54,513 nt of DNA, taken from IMG/VR virus record IMGVR_UViG_3300025652_000089, positions 1-54,513 of that record; one strand, 5' to 3'. Positions 48,899-54,513 of this stretch are shown piece by piece. Within the stretch, counting starts at the first letter, position 1; each line of letters starts with the position of its first letter. A program made the position numbers and the translations under genes. The notes under the pieces were generated by a model. It did not search any database, was not told where the DNA came from, and saw only the letters and a program-made list of their open reading frames with translations. The stretch comes from a virus.

Positions 48899-49432
48899 GT
48901 TTGTGTTGGTGATGGTTTATTTGTGATTGAGTTTAGATTGACAGTTATTATGCGCTAAGTGAATGCGTGCAGCAAACAGCGCATTACATCAACTGGTATG
49001 AATCACAACGCGTAACTAGTCTAGTATGCATATATCAATACCCATGGAATAGTTGTTACCTATGGACTAAACTCATGGAATGCTGAAACTTATGACTGAT
49101 GATGGTCAATTGATGGGGGACGTGGGTCAAATGAAATCGATTTTTTTATTTGGAATTAATTTTATTTTTCGCTGTATAACCCAATACCCCTGAATAAGTA
49201 AACAAGTTTTTTAAATAAAAAAAACTCTAACGTGACACTAAGATTTATGTGACGTTAAACAGTGTTTGAACAAAAGTGTAAACATAGTAAGTATAATATA
49301 TATATATCCCTACTACTTTTACACTTTTTAAACCACCATTAGGACTGACGATGCCTCTATTATGGTTTTCAATTATTTTTTAAATTCTACGTTTTTGACG
49401 TAACTATATATGTATGGGTAATAATATTAAAC
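48899..49432. other. Divergent control region without genes
   Basis: More than 500 bases with no gene that I can support. It holds several small inverted repeats (AATGCG/CGCATT near 48,970-48,995), the inverted-repeat operator pair 2 (49,272-49,328) and AT-rich tracts, and it is the only place where the two transcription arms diverge. Probably carries the promoters of both arms and possibly the replication origin; no clear DnaA-box cluster was seen. Confidence 0.6.
49272..49328. promoter_or_regulatory. Inverted-repeat operator pair 2
   Basis: Arms AAAAGTGTAAA and TTTACACTTTT (11 bp perfect) with 35 bases between, matching pair 1 at 39,213-39,272 in arms and spacing. Left half-site extends to AAAAGTGTAAACATAGTAAG. 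Lies about 100 bases before the first gene of the plus arm. Confidence 0.75.
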
Positions 49433-50341
49433 ATGGCTAGGAAGAACGAAGCTAAATGGAAAAGGATAGTTGCGTCTGTCAAGGCAAGTAGCAAGGGTGG
49501 TAAACCAGGACAGTGGTCAGCCCGTAAGGCGCAGTTAGCAACACAGCGTTACAAGAAGTCTGGTGGCACATACACAGGCCCTAAAACAAAAGCCCAAAAG
49601 TCTTTGTCTAAGTGGACAAAAGAGGACTGGGGTACAAAATCTGGAAAGCCATCGACACAAGGTAGTAAGGCTACAGGGGAGAGGTACCTACCCAAGAAGG
49701 TCCGTGAGGGTTTAACAAAGGAAGAGTACGAGGAAACAAGTAGAAAAAAACGAGAGGATACAAAGAAGGGTAAGCAGGTTAGTAAACAACCAAAGAAGAT
49801 AGCCAAGAAGACATCGAAACTAAAAGGCCCTAGTATGGATGGTAATCGTAAAGGATATAAAAAAGTTATAAGTGAGGAATCTGGTTCAACGGAGCAAGGT
49901 AGGAAAACCGTTGTTGCTACATACAGACCATCTCGTGGTCTAAGCAAGGTTGTAGAGAGAGACATAGAATACAGAACCGCTACATCACCAAAGAATAAAA
50001 TAATAGAAAAAGAGGTTACAAAAAGGTACGGGGACGGTAGTGTTAAGTCATACAAAAACATCGTCAAACAAAACGGTAGTATAGTTAAAGAAGTGACTAC
50101 ACCAAAAGTAAAGTATAAAAAAGGAGAAAAACCATTCGGTAAAAAAATTGGAGCAAACATGAAGGGAGTACCACACTACAAGAAAGACGGTACCGAATAC
50201 AAGGGGGCCACACACAAGTCAGGTAAACAACTAATGTCTGGTAAGACGCATACATCATCCAGCGTGAACCTGTTTCACAAGGACGAGATACCTGGACCAA
50301 GTATGCAGGGTTCATGGATGCGTAAACACGTTAAAGGATAG
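49433..50341 (+). CDS. Basic DUF5872-type protein
   Basis: 302 aa, very Lys-rich. KRIVASVKASSKGGKPGQWS, ARKAQLATQRYKKSGGTYTG, SLSKWTKEDWGTKSGKPSTQ and ATGERYLPKKVREGLTKEEY match the DUF5872 pattern seen in phages and giant viruses. The C-terminal part carries two G-P-S-M motifs (KGPSMDG, PGPSMQG) also found as GPNM in the 188-aa gene. Charge suggests DNA binding, perhaps packaged with the genome. First gene of the plus arm. Confidence 0.7.
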   Translation: MARKNEAKWKRIVASVKASSKGGKPGQWSARKAQLATQRYKKSGGTYTGPKTKAQKSLSKWTKEDWGTKSGKPSTQGSKATGERYLPKKVREGLTKEEYEETSRKKREDTKKGKQVSKQPKKIAKKTSKLKGPSMDGNRKGYKKVISEESGSTEQGRKTVVATYRPSRGLSKVVERDIEYRTATSPKNKIIEKEVTKRYGDGSVKSYKNIVKQNGSIVKEVTTPKVKYKKGEKPFGKKIGANMKGVPHYKKDGTEYKGATHKSGKQLMSGKTHTSSSVNLFHKDEIPGPSMQGSWMRKHVKG

Positions 50342-50346
50342 AAAAT

Positions 50347-50688
50347 ATGCCTACTGTAAAAAGAAAAAGAAAAAAGCACTTAAGAAATCTTGAAAGGAAC
50401 CAGTCTGGGCGCAATGCCACAGTAAAAATGGAGTTTTATCCTGATGAGCCTAGAATAGAGGGGGGAGAAAAAGTAAGACATTATGCTGCACCTTCTATTA
50501 CATTTAAAGGCAACGAACCAGCAAAACCGCAAAGTTTCGACCAAGCTTTAGAAGCTGGTGAAGTGTACGAGTTTATGAATAAAAATAAAGCAGAAAGGTT
50601 TGCTGCTTATTCTTGGAAACAAGGTGAAGCTAGGAAAGAAGCAAAAGAAGATTTTAAGGTTGCTAAAAAAATGAAAAGAGATGCGTAA
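50347..50688 (+). CDS. Basic hypothetical protein (113 aa)
   Basis: MPTVKRKRKKHLRNLERNQS at the start, then VRHYAAPSITFKGNEPAKPQ and a Lys/Ala/Glu helix at the end. Lies 5 bases after the DUF5872 gene and overlaps the next gene by 8. Probably works with its two basic neighbours. No family recognised. Confidence 0.55.
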   Translation: MPTVKRKRKKHLRNLERNQSGRNATVKMEFYPDEPRIEGGEKVRHYAAPSITFKGNEPAKPQSFDQALEAGEVYEFMNKNKAERFAAYSWKQGEARKEAKEDFKVAKKMKRDA

Positions 50689-51247
50689 ACAAAAGTTAAG
50701 CCCCGAAGCATCCAAAGCTAAGGCCATAAGGGATAAGAAAATAGCCATGACTGGGCATCGTAAGAAAAGAAAGAGGGAGAACGAGAGGATGGGTCAGAGG
50801 TCAGACAGCGACATACACCACACAAAGGACGGTAAGCAGGTTCGTGTATCTATAAATAAAAATAGGGGTAATTTTGGTAAGGGAACTAAAAGCGAGGGTC
50901 CAAACATGATGGGTCAGACATGGTTAAGTAGAAAAGTACAGGGTGTAGGTCCAAACATGGTGGACAAATCCAAAATGTCCTGCAATAAGCCCACAAAGTC
51001 CTCCAGACCTGGCAAGAAAAAAATGGTTAAAGCCTGTTCTGGTGGAAAAGAGAAGATAATACACTTCGGAGCCTCTGGATATGGGCATAATTACAGTGCT
51101 GCGGCTAGGAAAAGCTTCAAGGCACGGCATAAATGCGGTTCAGCCAACGATAAACTGTCAGCAAGGTACTGGGCATGTAAAAATCTATGGGCTGGCAAGG
51201 GTGGCTCCACTAAATCTTCCCCAAAAAGTAAGAGGGGTAAGTACTAA
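50681..51247 (+). CDS. Basic protein with C-terminal Cys-rich domain (188 aa)
   Basis: N-terminal half is Lys/Arg-rich with EGPNMMG and VGPNMVD. The C-terminal domain (about 105-175) has KIIHFGASGYGHNYSAAARK, SFKARHKCGSAND and LSARYWACKNLWAGKG, a pattern shared by structural or DNA-associated proteins of large phages and viruses ('+V.FG......RKSF.ARH.C......AR.W.CK.W'). Likely nucleic-acid binding and virion-associated. Confidence 0.6.
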   Translation: MRKQKLSPEASKAKAIRDKKIAMTGHRKKRKRENERMGQRSDSDIHHTKDGKQVRVSINKNRGNFGKGTKSEGPNMMGQTWLSRKVQGVGPNMVDKSKMSCNKPTKSSRPGKKKMVKACSGGKEKIIHFGASGYGHNYSAAARKSFKARHKCGSANDKLSARYWACKNLWAGKGGSTKSSPKSKRGKY

Positions 51248-51265
51248 AAAATATAAAAAGAAAAA

Positions 51266-52780
51266 ATGGCAATTAATTACACATATCCAGTAAAGGCTGT
51301 ACCAACGGTATCTGACAATGTCCTGATTATAGACAACGAGGACACAACGAACCCAAGGTCTACTAAAACTGCAACAATCCAAAGCATCGTCAACCTAGCT
51401 TCAGGTGGTGGTGGTGGTGCAACGTGGGGAAGCATTACTGGAACACTGTCTACCCAAACAGATTTACAAAGTGCCTTAGACGCAAAACAAGACACGTTAA
51501 CATTAACAACAACGGGTTCAAGTGGGGCTGCTACATTAGTGGGTAGTACCCTAAATATTCCAGAATACGCTGGTGGTGGAGGAGTATCAAGTGTTACAGG
51601 AACAGCTCCAGTAGTTTCTTCAGGTGGAACAACACCAGATATATCAATGGCAGCGGCAACAACGCTAGAAGGTGGATACTTAACTCGAATTGATTGGAAC
51701 ACGTTCAACAACAAATTAACTACTGTTTCGGGAGATTTAACACCAGTACTTAGTGGAAATTTAGATGTCAATAATAACAGTATTGTTTCAAATGGTGGAT
51801 TAGATATAAAGATAACACCAGATGCTACAGGTAATGTTATTATTGATGGTATAAAGTACCCACAAGCAGATGGAACAGGAGGACAAGTGCTTCAGACCAA
51901 CGGAGCAGGGCAGTTATCATTCGTTACAGTAAGTGGTAGTGGAACAGTAACTGAGGTGACAGCTAATGCACCTTTATCGGTTATAAGCGGAGCTTCGACC
52001 CCTGACTTGACAATAACACAAGCAACAACGTCAGTAGATGGGTACTTAACTTCAACTGATTGGAACACATTTAACAATAAATTAAGTAGTGTTGGGGGTG
52101 ATGCCGCACCAATACTTAGTGGAAACCTAGATGTCAATGGTAACAGTATTGTGTCAGGGGCTGGTGGAAATATTTCAATAACACCTGATACTACAGGTAG
52201 TGTTATATTAGATGGCATCAGCTACCCACAAGCAGATGGAACAATAGACCAAGTACTAAAAACAAATGGTGCTGGGCAGTTGTCTTTTACATCACAAACA
52301 TCAGGTACAGTAACATCTGTTGGTGGAACGGGTACGGTAAGTGGATTAACACTTACAGGTACAGTAACGTCATCAGGTAACCTTACGCTTGGGGGAAGCA
52401 TAACAGGTTTCTTACCATTAGCAGGCGGTGATATGGAAGGGGCTATAACTGGTAATCAAGACATAACAGGTAAAAGACCTATAGTTACTGACACAACTAC
52501 AAATATAGACCTAACGCTAGGCATACACGAGGGTACTTTTATATACTCTGATAGTGCTTTAGCGGTAACTGTAAATATTCTATTAAATACAGCACAAGCA
52601 TTCCCTGTAGGTACAGAGATTGATTTAATTCAAGCAGGTCTAGGTCAGGTAACAATAACCCCAGCGGGGAGCGTTAATTTAAATGGTGCAAATGCAGGAA
52701 TACCAATTACAGCACAATGGGGAGGTGTAACATTGAAACAAATAACAGTAGACAACTGGATAATTGTTGGTAAAATATAA
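51266..52780 (+). CDS. Tail fibre/receptor-binding protein with repeats
   Basis: 504 aa, Gly/Thr/Ser-rich, with two repeat units of about 122 residues sharing GYLTxxDWNTFNNKL, SGNLDVNxNSIVS, YPQADGT and QTNGAGQLSF, a typical fibre shaft pattern ('L....DW.TFN.K'). The N-terminus (MAINYTYPVKAVPTVSDNVL) is the conserved virion-attachment type, and the end (SVNLNGANAGIPITAQWGGV) forms the distal tip. Probably forms trimers. Followed by a LamG-like lectin gene that may be its partner. Confidence 0.78.
   Translation: MAINYTYPVKAVPTVSDNVLIIDNEDTTNPRSTKTATIQSIVNLASGGGGGATWGSITGTLSTQTDLQSALDAKQDTLTLTTTGSSGAATLVGSTLNIPEYAGGGGVSSVTGTAPVVSSGGTTPDISMAAATTLEGGYLTRIDWNTFNNKLTTVSGDLTPVLSGNLDVNNNSIVSNGGLDIKITPDATGNVIIDGIKYPQADGTGGQVLQTNGAGQLSFVTVSGSGTVTEVTANAPLSVISGASTPDLTITQATTSVDGYLTSTDWNTFNNKLSSVGGDAAPILSGNLDVNGNSIVSGAGGNISITPDTTGSVILDGISYPQADGTIDQVLKTNGAGQLSFTSQTSGTVTSVGGTGTVSGLTLTGTVTSSGNLTLGGSITGFLPLAGGDMEGAITGNQDITGKRPIVTDTTTNIDLTLGIHEGTFIYSDSALAVTVNILLNTAQAFPVGTEIDLIQAGLGQVTITPAGSVNLNGANAGIPITAQWGGVTLKQITVDNWIIVGKI
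51691..52320 (+). repeat. Fibre shaft repeat units (about 366 bp period)
   Basis: The DNA around 51,691 (TGATTGGAACAC) recurs at 52,057 with a 366-bp period; both units encode the DWNTFNNKL to GAGQLSF block of the fibre. Similarity is visible at DNA level, giving a substrate for unequal recombination. Confidence 0.75.
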
Positions 52781-52783
52781 TAT

Positions 52784-53473
52784 ATGTTTGGATTAAACTT
52801 TGGAGCAACAAGTTCGAGTGGTGGTGGTGGTGCATATGACTTTGAAAACGCTTTGTTATTTGACGGTGTTAATGATTATCTGCTTACGTCCCCTGCTGTT
52901 GACGTAGATGTAGCAGGTGACTTCATTTTTTCTTGGTGGTTTAAAAGTACCTTAACAGGAGGTAGTGCTGCAACTCAATTCATTGTAACAAATGCCACTG
53001 AATCAGACTACATTTTAAACGCTGGCTTAAATCGTGTCCGAATCAGGATAAACGGAACACATTACGACACCACCTATAATTGGAGCGCGGACAGCGATTG
53101 GCATCACTACTGCTATTATCGAGTTTCAGGCGTAATCAAGTTAGTAATTGACGGAGTTGATTACGGTACGGTGGGAACAAATACAAACATCTTCTCCTAT
53201 CGATATATGGGCAGGCGGGGTAGCTCAGTATCGCTCACGTTAAATGGTACGATTGACGATTGGTTTGTAAGCGAAGAAACGGTTACGCTTACTGAAGTCC
53301 AAGACATATACAACGGTGGCGCAGGAAATAATCCAACCACAGTTATTGGCGGAACGCCAAAGCAATACATTAACTTCAATCAAAGCAGTCCTGATTCAAC
53401 AGCAAACGCTCAAAACGGGTCAGATATGGCTTTGAATAACTTTAACACATCCACTTGTTGGGTAGCACACTAA
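52784..53473 (+). CDS. LamG/concanavalin-like lectin domain protein
   Basis: 229 aa. ENALLFDGVNDYLLTSPAVD, DFIFSWWFKSTL, DWHHYCYYRVSGVIKLVIDG and GTIDDWFVSE follow the LamG (laminin G-like jelly-roll) pattern used in carbohydrate binding. Begins 3 bases after the fibre gene, so it probably forms a tail tip or capsid-surface lectin that binds host surface glycans. Confidence 0.78.
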   Translation: MFGLNFGATSSSGGGGAYDFENALLFDGVNDYLLTSPAVDVDVAGDFIFSWWFKSTLTGGSAATQFIVTNATESDYILNAGLNRVRIRINGTHYDTTYNWSADSDWHHYCYYRVSGVIKLVIDGVDYGTVGTNTNIFSYRYMGRRGSSVSLTLNGTIDDWFVSEETVTLTEVQDIYNGGAGNNPTTVIGGTPKQYINFNQSSPDSTANAQNGSDMALNNFNTSTCWVAH

Positions 53474-53688
53474 TGACACATTACGGATACATAACAGACA
53501 ATACCTATGAAGTAGCCGACACGGCTATAACTTGGGACTTTATTAAATATAACGAAGACGAATCAACAACGGATTTTGTTGGCATCGAAAGCACAATTGC
53601 AATTGATTCTGACAAGGTTGTGATGTTTGAGTCTTCACAGGCATTCAACACCTGGAAATACGAATTTGAACCAGAAGAAGACATCTAG
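53473..53688 (+). CDS. Hypothetical acidic protein (71 aa)
   Basis: From ATG at 53,473 sharing TAATG with the LamG stop (MTHYGYITDNTYEVADTAIT). Acidic, beta-rich, ends YEFEPEEDI. No family recognised; may be a small fibre accessory protein. Confidence 0.55.
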   Translation: MTHYGYITDNTYEVADTAITWDFIKYNEDESTTDFVGIESTIAIDSDKVVMFESSQAFNTWKYEFEPEEDI

Positions 53689-53690
53689 TC

Positions 53691-53984
53691 ATGGAAAATG
53701 AAACTATCATACCAATGTTAGTTGCTCTTATAGGCGCATTAGGACTTAAAGAAGGATGGAATATCTGGAAGAAAAAAATAGATAGCTCTAACTCCTTTAA
53801 GTCTAGCATCAGAGAAGACAACAAAAATAGGATAGGAGAGTTGGAGAAAAAAATAGAGGGTTTGTACAAAAGAATAGAGGAGCTAATAGAGGACAACGGA
53901 AAACTAAAGAGTAGTCTGGCTAGGCTAGAAGAGAGGATACTACTCACCGCAAAGAATAGGGTTAAGAAAAAAACAGACATCTAA
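53691..53984 (+). CDS. Membrane-anchored coiled-coil protein, holin-like
   Basis: 97 aa. N-terminal apolar segment IIPMLVALIGALGLKEGW (about 6-23) followed by a long charged coiled coil (RIGELEKKIEGLYKRIEELI). A single N-terminal transmembrane helix plus coiled coil fits small holin-like or spanin-like phage proteins. No endolysin is visible nearby, so lysis assignment is tentative. Confidence 0.5.
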   Translation: MENETIIPMLVALIGALGLKEGWNIWKKKIDSSNSFKSSIREDNKNRIGELEKKIEGLYKRIEELIEDNGKLKSSLARLEERILLTAKNRVKKKTDI

Positions 53985-54044
53985 AAAACCCTGCACTCGT
54001 CCTTAACACGAAACATAACAAGTTCAATTAAATTTAATTAAGTA

Positions 54045-54513
54045 ATGTCAGACAATATAATTAAACACCTTAGCTTCGGTGATGAGGCTAGGGGAAATGT
54101 GTTTAACGGTATAGATAAGCTATACCTAGCGGTAAGTTCAACCCTTGGAGCAAGTGGTAAGTGTGTGCTTCTAGAGGACGGCTCTGGAAACCCTGTGGTA
54201 ACAAAGGACGGTGTGACGGTAGCTAACGCAGTTACGCTAATAGACCCAATAGAAAACATGGGTGCCACACTGTTAAAGCAGGCGGCAAGAAAGACAGTGG
54301 AGGAAGCTGGTGACGGAACTACAACAGCCACTATACTAGCGCACTCAATTATAAATGAGGCACAAAAGATTGAGGGTTTCAGTGAAAGAGAAATTAAGGC
54401 TGGTATAAACTCAGCAACATTGAAAGTAATTAAATACCTAGAAGACAGGGCTAAGGATGTGAGTGGTGAGATGCTCAAGCACGTTGCTACCATTTCGTCT
54501 AACAATGACGAGG
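54045..54513 (+). CDS. groEL: Chaperonin GroEL, N-terminal part (cut by right edge)
   Basis: 156 codons present. SSTLGASGKCVLLE, VVTKDGVTVANAVTLIDPIE, NMGATLLKQAARKTVEEAGD and GDGTTTATILA match GroEL: ATP-site residues in GASGK, the TKDGVT loop (Asp52 in E. coli) and the DGTTT motif (Asp87). The ring chaperonin folds proteins with GroES, whose gene end is at the left edge of this window. Expected full length about 540 aa. The start codon follows an AT-rich leader with no Shine-Dalgarno site. Probably supports folding of the capsid or other virion proteins. Confidence 0.95.
   Translation, partial: MSDNIIKHLSFGDEARGNVFNGIDKLYLAVSSTLGASGKCVLLEDGSGNPVVTKDGVTVANAVTLIDPIENMGATLLKQAARKTVEEAGDGTTTATILAHSIINEAQKIEGFSEREIKAGINSATLKVIKYLEDRAKDVSGEMLKHVATISSNNDE

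Noticed and set aside
49090-49145. Possible second hammerhead: CTGATGA followed some 30 bases later by GAAA on the plus strand in the divergent region
   Set aside because: The bases next to the core cannot form the required G-C closing pair of stem II, and no stems I or III can be drawn.
1-54513. CRISPR arrays, insertion sequences, integrase or attachment sites
   Set aside because: I saw no regularly spaced repeats, transposase or recombinase motifs; the repeated elements found are short leader, operator or palindrome sequences.

Overview
The window reads as most of the genome of a lytic tailed bacteriophage, probably podovirus-like, of a Bacteroidota host (most likely a flavobacterium). Reasons: a complete packaging and head module (TerS, TerL, portal, scaffold, major capsid protein); short-tail style connector, ring and muzzle proteins followed by very large internal virion proteins; no tape-measure, sheath or baseplate gene; almost no Shine-Dalgarno sites; AT-rich leaders; at least one promoter of the Bacteroidota form TTTG-N21-TATATTTG; and an SSB-like protein ending in the Bacteroidota tail EEDDLPF. 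I recognised no integrase, no tRNA and no rRNA.

Layout. Plus-strand arm (49,433 to the right end, and 1 to 27,912): basic proteins of unknown role, a fibre, a LamG lectin-like protein, a holin-like protein and GroEL (cut by the right edge). Then come GroES (cut by the left edge), small and large terminase, portal, scaffold, capsid, connector and ring proteins, muzzle, and three internal virion proteins of 231, 955 and 2,589 aa. GroEL at the right edge and GroES at the left edge suggest a circular or circularly permuted genome of which only about 1 to 1.5 kb is missing. The two arms converge at a strong terminator hairpin (27,915-27,954) and diverge from a 670-bp gene-free region (48,763-49,432).

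Minus-strand arm (48,762 down to 28,053): first an accessory and regulatory block of small genes (39.2-48.8 kb) with an amidoligase, a glutamine amidotransferase/gamma-glutamylcyclotransferase/zinc-ribbon fusion, two proteins resembling DnaA domain IV, an ECF sigma factor and many ornate RNA elements. Then a second sigma factor and an HTH protein; then recombination and replication (ERF annealing protein, PD-(D/E)XK exonuclease, SSB, primase-helicase, metallophosphoesterase, small nucleases); then a class I ribonucleotide reductase. No DNA polymerase, RNA polymerase or endolysin was recognised, so replication and early transcription probably rely on host enzymes redirected by phage sigma and DnaA-like factors.

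Most interesting content: (1) a textbook type III hammerhead ribozyme with every core nucleotide present, in the 3' UTR of the amidoligase gene; (2) the amidoligase plus GATase II-GGCT fusion, a predicted peptide or amino-acid modification system; (3) a five-copy leader element set exactly 8-9 nt before start codons; (4) a two-copy structured RNA with a covarying stem; (5) four 20-bp half-sites arranged as two inverted pairs; (6) phage-encoded GroEL and GroES together.
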